A DNA stretch of 64,000 nt from Benthicola sp964195715 (GTDB taxonomy: Bacteria; Gemmatimonadota; Gemmatimonadetes; Palauibacterales; Palauibacteraceae): NCBI GenBank assembly GCA_964195715.1, contig CAXMRU010000057.1, positions 1 to 64,000 on the forward strand, written 5' to 3'. Of this stretch, positions 51,592-59,097 are shown one piece after another. The translations under genes were made by a program, and so were the position numbers. Position 1 is the first letter of the stretch. Every line of letters starts with the position of its first letter. The notes below the pieces were generated by a model. It searched no databases and was not told the origin of the DNA. It saw only the letters and a program-made list of their open reading frames with translations.

Positions 51592-52956
51592 CTACTTGCC
51601 CACGCAGAATGAGCTGAACACGACGTCCAGAACGTCGTCGGTGGTAACAGTTCCGAGCAGATCTTCCAGGGCGAGTGTGGCATCCTGAACGTGTGTGCCG
51701 GCGACTTCGCTCGGCAGCCCGCCGACGCGGGCTGCCTGGAAGGCCTCCACGTCCTCCCAGGCCTTCGTCAGACACCTCACCTGGCGCTCCCTCGTGACGA
51801 TCGGAACTTCCTCTTCTCCTCGGACTCCCGAGAAAGCTCTCTGCAGAAGGGCTTCCCGCAATTCCGGTATCCCTTCGCCCGTGTGAGCGGAGATGCACAC
51901 CTCCATCTCCAACCCGACGGTCGTCGCTTTCCCGCAATCCGGGTGTAGGTCGGCCTTCGTGCGCAGTACGAGGATGCGTGATCCGTCCGTTCGCCCGTAT
52001 TCGGCAAGGAAATCCGTCTCGTCAGCTCCTGGTTGCCTTCCCGCCTCCACGCACAGCAACACGATGTCCGCCCGATCCAGGTAGCTCCGCGCTACTTCGA
52101 TTCCCATCTTCGCAACGCGTCCCGGGTCTTCTCCAAGACCCGCTGTGTCGACCACGCGAAACGGATACCCTGCAACGCTCACGAGAGCCTCGATCGCGTC
52201 CCTCGTGGTGCCGGGTTCCTCTGTCACGATCGCGCGCTCGAAACCCAGTAACGCGTTGAAAAGACTAGACTTACCTGCGTTGGGCCTGCCCGCCATCACG
52301 GTGAGCGCACCGTCGCGGAGAAGTTCCCCTTCGGGCACGAGGTCGAGCATGCGGGCGAGTTGATCACTGAGCTGGATCGCGGTCCCGTCGATTCGCTCTG
52401 CCGGAACCGGTCCGTCGTCCTCCTCGGGAAAGTCTATGTCGTAGGCGAGCAGGGCCTGAAGCTCAAGCAGTCCTTGCCGCAGGTCTTCGATCCGTCGCGA
52501 CAGACCCCGCTCCAACTGAAAGAGGGCCGCTCGATGCATGGCTGGTGATCGGGCTTCGATCAGATCCAGCGTCGCTTCGACCTGCATGAGGTCCATCTTG
52601 CCGTTGAGGAAGGCCCGACGAGTAAACTCTCCGGGCTCCGCCGGCCGCGACCCGGCCGCACACACCGCCTCGAGCACGAGCTGGGGAGCCAGGGCCCCGC
52701 CATGGCAGCTGAGCTCCAGCATGTCTTCTCCCGTATAGGACGCGGGCGCCTTGAAACGCACGGCGACCACTTCGTCTACGGGAAGCCCCGTCCCCGGATG
52801 ACGAACGGTCGCGTGCTGCGTCACCCGAGGCTCTGCAGGGGGAAGCCCAAGCTCCGTGGCGATGGCAAACGAGCCCGGGCCGCTGACACGGACCACCGCG
52901 AGCGCACTCCTCCCAGGAGGCGTCGAGATGGCCGCGATCGTGTTCTGGTGAGGCAT
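51592..52956 (-). CDS. mnmE: tRNA modification GTPase MnmE (TrmE)
   Basis: A 454-residue GTPase. The N-terminal tetrahydrofolate-binding domain (about 1-120) begins NTIAAISTPPGRSAL. The helical domain is split around the G domain (about 215-380), which has G1 GRPNAGKSS, G2 EEPGTTRD and G3 VDTAGLGE. The C-terminus is CVGK with the essential cysteine C451, as expected for MnmE (C-x-G-K). It works with MnmG on tRNA wobble uridine. It converges on the Fpg-like gene with 19 nt between the stops and follows yidC by 47 nt. Confidence 0.95.
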   Translation of the reverse strand: MPHQNTIAAISTPPGRSALAVVRVSGPGSFAIATELGLPPAEPRVTQHATVRHPGTGLPVDEVVAVRFKAPASYTGEDMLELSCHGGALAPQLVLEAVCAAGSRPAEPGEFTRRAFLNGKMDLMQVEATLDLIEARSPAMHRAALFQLERGLSRRIEDLRQGLLELQALLAYDIDFPEEDDGPVPAERIDGTAIQLSDQLARMLDLVPEGELLRDGALTVMAGRPNAGKSSLFNALLGFERAIVTEEPGTTRDAIEALVSVAGYPFRVVDTAGLGEDPGRVAKMGIEVARSYLDRADIVLLCVEAGRQPGADETDFLAEYGRTDGSRILVLRTKADLHPDCGKATTVGLEMEVCISAHTGEGIPELREALLQRAFSGVRGEEEVPIVTRERQVRCLTKAWEDVEAFQAARVGGLPSEVAGTHVQDATLALEDLLGTVTTDDVLDVVFSSFCVGK

Positions 52957-53003
52957 GCCCGGGCTCGCTGGAGGGCGCGCAGACGGCTCGAGCGGCGGGA
53001 TTC

Positions 53004-54782
53004 CTATCCGCCGCCCCGATCGTTCTTCTTGCTGACCGTCTTGTTCTGGTCCGCCTTGCGCTTCGCCGCCATCCGCTCCTTCGACAGGTACAACTGCTGC
53101 GGCAGAGAGGCCAGGTTGCTCGTGGCGTAGTACAGGTTCAGTCCCGACGGGAAGTTGGCGAACATAACGGTGAACACGAGCGGCATAACGTACGTCATCA
53201 TCTTCATCTGCGGGTTCGCCTCCATCCCGCGCTGCCCGATCCAGGAGAGCAGGAACATCGAGGCGCCCATGAGGAGCGGAATGATGTAGAGCGGATCCTT
53301 GAGCGACAGATCAGGAAGCCACAGGAACGGCACGCCCCGGAGTTCGATCGTGCTCCGGAAAACGAAGAACAGAGCGAACAGGATGGGCATCGGGACTAGC
53401 ATGGGAAGACACCCGCCTAGCGGGTTCACGTTGTGCTCCTTGTACAGCTTCATCATCTCGGACTGGAGCTTCTGCGGCTCGTCCTTGTACTTTGCCTGCA
53501 GCTCCTTCATCAGAGGCTGCACCTGCATCTGCGCGAGCTGCGCGCGCATCGACTTCTGGTACAGAGGGAACAGCACCACCCGCATCGCTACGCCGAAAAT
53601 TATGAGCACCCATCCGTAGGCGATTCCCAGGAATCCGTGCATCCATGTCAGGACGACCATTACGATCCCGACGAGAGGCCGGATAATCGGCCGCATCCAC
53701 CGCCAGCCGTACGGGTTGACGTTCTCGAGGTCCCGGGAGTGTCCGACGGCCTCCAACCGCCGGTACTCCTGCGGTCCGAGGTAGGCCTGAAAAGCGAACC
53801 CCTCGGTACCGGCCGGGACCGGGAGCGAGGTTACCATTCCCGCGGTGTTCTCGGCTGGCTCGCCGATCGCGAGGAACCCCCCGAATTGCGGCCCCTCCTC
53901 CTGAGACACGAGCGCGATCAGGAAGTACTTGTTCCTCACGGCAACCCAGTCGAACGGGCCTCCCTCCGCCGCCTGCACATCGCCCGGATGCACTTTGCTC
54001 AGGTTCACCGATCGGATGGCGCCGCCCTGGCCGCGCACTACGTACGCGAGCTGACGGTAGTCGTCCACCTCGTCCTTTTCGTTGGTCTTGAGGCCGTGCC
54101 CGAGCGAGGTGAGGATGGAATAGCCCCGGTCGCCGATGCCCTGGACACGCCCGGACACGTCCACGATGTACGTGTCCAGCGCGAAGCCATACGTCACGAT
54201 CAGTTCGGCCGCACCCGACGGGAACGGGTATCGGAAGACGATCGAGTCCCTCGGATTGTTCTCAGTGAGGGTCAGGTCCGTGCGGTCGACGGTGAAGGTC
54301 TGACCATCGACACGCACCGTATCTCCCCCGACCGTGATCCTGTAGCCTAACACGCGGTCGCCGTCGCGGATGAGCTGGGCGCGAGGATCACCATCCCCAT
54401 TATCCACGTACGACGCATACTTCAGGAGTTCCGCCGATATCAGCGCCGCTCCCCGGGTCGAGAACCGGAGCTTGAGCAGGTCGGTGGTAACCGTGACCGT
54501 GGCCGCTTCTGGCTCCGACAGGTCCACGCGTTCCTGTCCATCCCCCTGTTCACCCGCCACCGCTCCGGCGAGCCCCCGTCCGCCGTCTTCCACGGGAAGT
54601 GTCGGCTCCGCACCGCCCGGGTTCAAATCCCTTTCGAGACCCTCGACCGGAGATTCTTCAGCCACCAGGGCCGAGTCCGGCGCCACGGAACCCAGCGGCG
54701 GCTCCGGACTCGGGAACAGCACGTTGCTCAGGAAGATCACCCCGATCGTGAGGACCACGGCCAGGACTACTCGCTTCTCCAT
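53004..54782 (-). CDS. yidC: Membrane protein insertase YidC
   Basis: A 592-residue Gram-negative-type YidC: an N-terminal membrane anchor (about 5-23), a large periplasmic beta-sandwich domain (about 60-350) and the conserved insertase core (about 370-580) with the hydrophilic-groove region, MLVPMPILFALFFVF and FPSGLNLYY segments. The C-terminus is short and basic. It inserts membrane proteins with or without SecYEG. ATG 54782 has GAGGACAG upstream and overlaps yidD by 16 nt. The long upstream frame is yidD/rnpA sequence read out of frame. Confidence 0.94.
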   Translation of the reverse strand: MEKRVVLAVVLTIGVIFLSNVLFPSPEPPLGSVAPDSALVAEESPVEGLERDLNPGGAEPTLPVEDGGRGLAGAVAGEQGDGQERVDLSEPEAATVTVTTDLLKLRFSTRGAALISAELLKYASYVDNGDGDPRAQLIRDGDRVLGYRITVGGDTVRVDGQTFTVDRTDLTLTENNPRDSIVFRYPFPSGAAELIVTYGFALDTYIVDVSGRVQGIGDRGYSILTSLGHGLKTNEKDEVDDYRQLAYVVRGQGGAIRSVNLSKVHPGDVQAAEGGPFDWVAVRNKYFLIALVSQEEGPQFGGFLAIGEPAENTAGMVTSLPVPAGTEGFAFQAYLGPQEYRRLEAVGHSRDLENVNPYGWRWMRPIIRPLVGIVMVVLTWMHGFLGIAYGWVLIIFGVAMRVVLFPLYQKSMRAQLAQMQVQPLMKELQAKYKDEPQKLQSEMMKLYKEHNVNPLGGCLPMLVPMPILFALFFVFRSTIELRGVPFLWLPDLSLKDPLYIIPLLMGASMFLLSWIGQRGMEANPQMKMMTYVMPLVFTVMFANFPSGLNLYYATSNLASLPQQLYLSKERMAAKRKADQNKTVSKKNDRGGG

Positions 54783-55042
54783 CTGTCCTCTGTCAGGTAT
54801 GGTGTTGCCACCCCGTGCACTCCTCCCTCGGCCTCTGGCACCGGGTCGATCCCGTGTCCGCCGAACGGGTGGCACCTGCCCACGCGCCTGACTGCCAGCC
54901 AGGAGCCTCGCGCCGCGCCGTGACGCTCGACCGCGATGCGCGCGTACTCCGAGCAGCTCGGGGTGTAACGACAGCTCGCCGGGAACAACGGGGAAAGGCC
55001 CGCCTGATACGCTCGGATCCAGAACAGGAGGAAGTGCTTCAT
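54767..55042 (-). CDS. yidD: Membrane protein insertion efficiency factor YidD
   Basis: A 91-residue small protein with an N-terminal amphipathic helix (FLLFWIRAYQAGLSPLF), the conserved cysteine motif CRYTPSCSEYA and the GRCHPFGGHGIDPVP end. It helps YidC-dependent insertion. Its start overlaps the rnpA stop by 4 nt and its end overlaps the yidC start, giving a coupled rpmH-rnpA-yidD-yidC run. Confidence 0.94.
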   Translation of the reverse strand: MKHFLLFWIRAYQAGLSPLFPASCRYTPSCSEYARIAVERHGAARGSWLAVRRVGRCHPFGGHGIDPVPEAEGGVHGVATPYLTEDRWRSE

Positions 55043-55398
55043 TCAGCCGCCGTGCACCGACCGAGCGCACTCCGCAACGCGTCGAATCCCAGCTCGTATG
55101 CTCCCGGCCGTGCCCGAATCAGGATTTCAGGCGGTGGCGTCTCGTCTCGAGCCCCCGGAAGCCAGGTCGTGCGAACGCACTCCCTCAACCGCCGTTTGAG
55201 ACGGTTACGCTCCACAATCGTATGTCCGTAGCGAGGAACGACGATGCCCGCGCGGGCCCGGTGCGTCCGCGAGACCGCGCGATACACCTCCAGCGGCCCG
55301 CAACGCCGCCGCGAACCCTGTTTAACGAGGGTCCGGATCTCGGGCCCGCGTCGAAGGCGGGCCGACCTTGGATACCGAAAACGGCGTCCGTCACCCAA
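55039..55398 (-). CDS. rnpA: Ribonuclease P protein component
   Basis: A 119-residue basic protein with the family motif ERNRLKRRLRE (RNxxKR) in the central part and the GDGRRFRYPRSARLRRGPE start. It assists the RNase P RNA in tRNA 5' maturation. TTG 55398 places the start 26 nt after the rpmH stop and gives a typical N-terminus, although no clear Shine-Dalgarno sequence is visible. Codons further upstream in this frame lie within rpmH. The RNase P RNA gene itself is not in the window. Confidence 0.9.
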   Translation of the reverse strand: MGDGRRFRYPRSARLRRGPEIRTLVKQGSRRRCGPLEVYRAVSRTHRARAGIVVPRYGHTIVERNRLKRRLRECVRTTWLPGARDETPPPEILIRARPGAYELGFDALRSALGRCTAAE

Positions 55399-55424
55399 GG
55401 GTCGGGCGATCGCGCTCGGGGGGC

Positions 55425-55592
55425 CTACCGGCGGTGCTTCGGACTGATTTCGTCGCTCACCGTCAGGGAGTGGCGTCCCTTTCGGCGACGACGGGCAAGG
55501 ACCTTGCGACCCGCCTTCGTCTTCATGCGGGCACGGAAGCCATGGTCCTTCAGTCTTTTGCGTCGGCTTGGATTCCTGAACGTCGGCTGCAT
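55425..55592 (-). CDS. rpmH: 50S ribosomal protein L34
   Basis: A 55-residue very basic protein beginning MQPTFRNPSRRKRLKDHGF and containing RMKTKAGRKVLARRRRKGR, the L34 signature. The last 15 residues (about SLTVSDEISPKHRR) are an extension beyond the usual 44-47 residue protein. It is the first gene of the rpmH-rnpA-yidD-yidC-mnmE run, and its promoter is divergent from dnaA. Confidence 0.94.
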   Translation of the reverse strand: MQPTFRNPSRRKRLKDHGFRARMKTKAGRKVLARRRRKGRHSLTVSDEISPKHRR

Positions 55593-55650
55593 TCTTCTCT
55601 CGCTCGTGCATCGGGGTTCTTGCCCCGCTCATTTGATAGAAAGCCTCTAA

Positions 55651-55679
55651 GACTAGGTGCACTCCGGTGTTCTGTCAAT
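55651..55679 (-). promoter_or_regulatory. Candidate promoter of the rpmH operon
   Basis: On the minus strand TTGACA (55679-55674) and TAGTCT (55656-55651) are 17 bp apart. The -35 is perfect and the -10 keeps the first two and the last base. It would give a leader of about 50 nt before rpmH. Confidence 0.55.
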
Positions 55680-55727
55680 CGTTTTCCGCTTGACGACGCG
55701 TATATATTCCAGGTGTCCGTGTCCTCG

Positions 55728-55756
55728 TTGACAGTGTCTGGCGTGATCTCTACAAT
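55728..55756 (+). promoter_or_regulatory. Sigma-70 promoter of dnaA
   Basis: TTGACA at 55728-55733 and TACAAT at 55751-55756 are separated by exactly 17 bp. Transcription would start near 55763, which rules out the ATG at 55755 inside the -10 and supports ATG 55794 as the dnaA start. Confidence 0.75.
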
Positions 55757-55793
55757 GGACGGCCCCGTTTACCTCCCGATCAACTGGGCATTC

Positions 55794-57185
55794 ATGGAGC
55801 TGACGGCTACCGAAGTCTGGTCTTCGATCATTACCGCCGCGCGGGACGTGCTGCCTGAGCAGACGTTTCGTACGTGGCTTGCATCTACCGAGGCGGTCGG
55901 CCTGTCCGACGACACGCTGGTCGTCGCCGCCCCGACCCGCTTCGCGGTAGAGTGGATTGAGGACAAGTACGGAGATCTGCTCCGGGACCTGGCCAGCAGG
56001 TCGATGGGCAGGCCCCTCGAGTTGCGCTTCGAGCACCACGGTACTGGCAACCGACTCGTGTTTCCAGAGATCGTAGCGGATAGCGGCGCTCTCGTGCCGG
56101 AAACCCCGGCGCTTCAACCGACAGCAAAACCGGACGCGCGTACGGCTGTCGAGGGAGCGAAACATGCGGGGCTGAACCAGCGCTACACATTTGAGCGGTT
56201 CGTGATCGGTGGGAACAGCCAGCTCGCGGCTGCGGCATGCCGCGGAGTTGCCGACTCGCCGGCGCAGCTCTACAACCCGTTGTTCATCTACGGCGATACG
56301 GGACTCGGCAAGACCCACCTGATGCACGCGATCGGCCACGAAATCCTCGGGCGATCGCCCGAGACCCAGATCGCGTACGTCCCATCCGAACAATTCACGA
56401 ACGAGATGATCTCGGCGATCAGGAGCGGGCGCACTCCCGAGTTCCGGCAGCGATATCGGCGTATCGACATCCTTCTCGTGGACGACGTTCACTTCCTCGG
56501 GAACAAGGAAGGAACACAGGAAGAGTTCTTCCACACATTCAATTCGCTATACGACGCTCACCGGCAGATCGTCATCACGAGCGATCGCCCTCCTCAAGAG
56601 ATTCCCGGTCTCCAGGAGCGGTTGGTCTCCCGGTTCGAGTGGGGACTGGTCACCGACATCAAACCGCCGGACTTTGAGACGCGCGTCGCGATCCTGCAGA
56701 AGAAGGCCACTGAAGACCGGCTCACGTTGGACGAGGAAGTCATAGAATTTATTGCCCGCAACCGGAAGTCCTCCGTCAGACAGCTCGAGGGCGCCGTCAT
56801 CAAGCTCCTGGCCTACAGTTCACTTACCCGCCGCGAGATCAACCTTGACCTGGCACGTGAGGCGCTTGGACCACGGCTCGAGGATGAGATTGGCCTACGC
56901 GTCACAGCGGTCGAGATTCGGCAGAAGACGGCACAAGCGTGGGGCGTAACGGTAGAAAACCTCGTATCCAAGCGGCGGACGAAGCCCCTCACTGTTCCAC
57001 GTCAGGTAGCCATGTACCTGATCAAGACGACCCTGGATCTCCCTTATACGGAAATCGGTGTGCTGTTCGGTGGCAGAGATCACTCGACTGTGATCCACTC
57101 CGTTAATAAGGTCGAAGCGGACATGGCCTCGAATCCGGAGTTTCGAGCACGAGTCCGGCGGCTACAGGACGAGCTTATACGCTGA
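55794..57185 (+). CDS. dnaA: Chromosomal replication initiator DnaA
   Basis: A 463-residue initiator with all four domains: the DnaB/partner-binding domain I (ELTATEVWSSIITAARDVLPEQTF), a short linker, the AAA+ domain with Walker A GDTGLGKTHLMHAIG, Walker B ILLVDDVHFL and the arginine finger region, and the C-terminal DNA-binding domain with GGRDHSTVIHSV. ATG 55794 is preferred over 55755 because the latter lies inside the predicted -10 element. dnaN follows after 300 bp. rpmH lies divergently upstream, a common order around bacterial origins. Confidence 0.96.
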   Translation: MELTATEVWSSIITAARDVLPEQTFRTWLASTEAVGLSDDTLVVAAPTRFAVEWIEDKYGDLLRDLASRSMGRPLELRFEHHGTGNRLVFPEIVADSGALVPETPALQPTAKPDARTAVEGAKHAGLNQRYTFERFVIGGNSQLAAAACRGVADSPAQLYNPLFIYGDTGLGKTHLMHAIGHEILGRSPETQIAYVPSEQFTNEMISAIRSGRTPEFRQRYRRIDILLVDDVHFLGNKEGTQEEFFHTFNSLYDAHRQIVITSDRPPQEIPGLQERLVSRFEWGLVTDIKPPDFETRVAILQKKATEDRLTLDEEVIEFIARNRKSSVRQLEGAVIKLLAYSSLTRREINLDLAREALGPRLEDEIGLRVTAVEIRQKTAQAWGVTVENLVSKRRTKPLTVPRQVAMYLIKTTLDLPYTEIGVLFGGRDHSTVIHSVNKVEADMASNPEFRARVRRLQDELIR

Positions 57186-57485
57186 GTCACGCGGTCAATA
57201 CTTATCACCAGAGTCTCTGTTGAAATGGAGTTGACTCCTGGGCATTTCGTCTGCCTCAGCCAGTCGGACGGTGGATTGATGTGGACGCCGAAGCTACTTT
57301 CCCCGGATGATGCACATGGGGTGCGGGAGATGGCCCGGCGGCTTCTTGCAGCCTTCCGGCTAGCTGCGACTTATTGTCCACGTTTCCACGGCCCCTACTA
57401 ATACTACTGTAGATGAAATTATTAGAGTAGGAGAAAACGTCTTTCCCCGGCCCTGTGCGGGTCGAAGGAGCGAAAGAGGACCTCC
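57186..57485. other. dnaA-dnaN spacer
   Basis: 300 bases without a gene. Near 57374-57389 are TTGTCCACG and GTTTCCACG, imperfect DnaA-box-like words, followed by an AT-rich stretch (57396-57430) with the inverted repeat CTAATA/TATTAG. TTGTCC with a -10-like TAATAC could be the dnaN promoter at a long 19-bp spacing. A weak origin candidate, less convincing than the cluster at 45.1 kb. Confidence 0.4.
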
Positions 57486-58589
57486 ATGAAGCTTTCCGTA
57501 ACACGCGACAGCCTGCACACCGGAATGGGAGCCGTTTCTGCTACCATACCGACGAAGACCACCTTGCCTGTCCTCTCGAACATCCTGCTCGACGCAAAGG
57601 ATGGAAAACTCACGCTGAGCGGTACGGACCTCGATATTTCTGTGTCTGTTTCGATCGATGCGGAAATTGAAGTGGAGGGATCGGTGACGGTACCGGCGAA
57701 GAAGTTTGCTGAGATCGCCCGAGAACTCCCGGCAGCACCCGTGCATATCCAGGCGGATGGAGTGGAAATCCGCATCGAGAGCGGTAAGAGCCGTTTCAAG
57801 CTGTTCGGGCTGCCGACAGAGGAGTTCCCGAGCTTCCCGGAGGTTGATTCCGGAGAGGCCTGGACGATGCAGGCAACGGACCTGCACGAGCTGATCAGTA
57901 AGACGTCGTTCGCTGCTTCCACCGAAGAAAGTCGGCCCATCCTGAACGGTGTACTCTGGCAGCTCGGGAAAGGGAAGGCGTCGATGGTTGCAACGAACGG
58001 TCACCGGCTGGCGCGCCTGACCGTTCCCCTGGAAGGTGGAGGTGCGCCGGAAGCTGATCTGATTGTTCCACCGAAGGCTCTACAGCAGGTAAGCCGGCTA
58101 TTTCAGAAAGAGGGAGAGATCGCAGTATCGAAATCTCGCAACCACCTCGCTTTTCGAACGGACAGCCGCGCGGTATTCACTCGCTTGATAGAGGGTCCGT
58201 ATCCGAACTATCAGCAGGTAATTCCGGCCGATAACGATAAGAAGGCAATAGTGAGCCGGGATGGCCTCGCCGCCGCAATTCGTCGTATGGCTGTCGTAGC
58301 AAGTGACCAGACGCACCGCGTCCGCATGAGCTTCAGCGAGGGAAGTCTCTCCTTCCGCGTCCAGACTCCGGATCTCGGAGAGGCCGAGGAGGAGATGGTC
58401 GTCGACTACGAGGGCGAGAAGATCGAGATCGGGTTTAACGCCAATTACTTGTTGGAGGTGCTCCGATACATGCCGGAGGAAGATGTCCTGGTGGAATTCA
58501 AGGCTCCAGAAAGAGCCGCCACCTTCAAGCCGGCGAGTGGAAAGCTTGACTACCTCTGTCTGGTGATGCCCCTGCGGCTGCTGGACTGA
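57486..58589 (+). CDS. dnaN: DNA polymerase III sliding clamp, beta subunit
   Basis: A 367-residue beta clamp with three repeated clamp domains of about 120 residues. The N-terminal KLSVTRDSLHTGM and the NGVLWQ, NGHRLAR and C-terminal CLVMPLRLLD segments are typical; the C-terminal LVMPLR forms the partner-binding pocket end. ATG 57486 has GAGG upstream. The gene follows dnaA in the usual order. Confidence 0.95.
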   Translation: MKLSVTRDSLHTGMGAVSATIPTKTTLPVLSNILLDAKDGKLTLSGTDLDISVSVSIDAEIEVEGSVTVPAKKFAEIARELPAAPVHIQADGVEIRIESGKSRFKLFGLPTEEFPSFPEVDSGEAWTMQATDLHELISKTSFAASTEESRPILNGVLWQLGKGKASMVATNGHRLARLTVPLEGGGAPEADLIVPPKALQQVSRLFQKEGEIAVSKSRNHLAFRTDSRAVFTRLIEGPYPNYQQVIPADNDKKAIVSRDGLAAAIRRMAVVASDQTHRVRMSFSEGSLSFRVQTPDLGEAEEEMVVDYEGEKIEIGFNANYLLEVLRYMPEEDVLVEFKAPERAATFKPASGKLDYLCLVMPLRLLD

Positions 58590-58625
58590 TATACGACAGA
58601 AACCTTCATCTCGGACGGAACGGGC

Positions 58626-59042
58626 TCAACCTCCCCCGTAGTCGGCCCACAGGTCCCGGTCCTCGTGAACTCTCACGAGGACGAGAGCGCAGGAATCGGG
58701 AAGCGTTGAAGCAAGCCGATTCCACACGACACGAGCGAGGTTCTCGCTCGTCGGAATCACCCCGACGCGGAATTCGGGGAGATCGTTCAGGAAGGCGTGA
58801 TCCATCGGCTCTACAACGGCTTTCTGGAGAAGCCGATCGAGCACCGCCAGGTCTATGACCATGCCTGTATCCGGGTGGATCTCGCCCCGCACGGTGACTT
58901 CTACGCGATAGTTATGGCCGTGACCGGGCGCGCGGGCACAGCGACCGAAGGTGGTCTCGTTGCGGGCCGCATCCCACTCGGGTCGGTAGTATTGATGACC
59001 GGCCGGGAACTCCACGGCTCGAGTGAGGCTCGCTCTGGACAT
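58626..59042 (-). CDS. 6-pyruvoyl-tetrahydropterin synthase / QueD family protein
   Basis: A 138-residue T-fold enzyme. Zinc histidines are H16, H41 and H43, and the catalytic cysteine C35 lies in CARAPGHGHNY. The Cys-x5-HGH spacing resembles animal PTPS (Cys-x5-HGH) more than the Cys-x3-HGH of E. coli QueD. MDHAFLND and PTSEN motifs follow. It would act on dihydroneopterin triphosphate to give either a tetrahydropterin or the queuosine precursor. There are no other que genes nearby. It converges on dnaN with 36 nt between them. Confidence 0.82.
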   Translation of the reverse strand: MSRASLTRAVEFPAGHQYYRPEWDAARNETTFGRCARAPGHGHNYRVEVTVRGEIHPDTGMVIDLAVLDRLLQKAVVEPMDHAFLNDLPEFRVGVIPTSENLARVVWNRLASTLPDSCALVLVRVHEDRDLWADYGGG

Positions 59043-59097
59043 GCCTCAAGATAACGATTGCCGCGTCCGACGAAACGCGGAGAAGGGATAGAAGACC

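Noticed and set aside
57186..57485. dnaA-dnaN spacer as the main oriC
   Set aside because: The best words (TTGTCCACG, TTATCACCA) match the DnaA box at only 7 of 9 positions. It was kept only as a weak candidate, behind the cluster at 45.1 kb.
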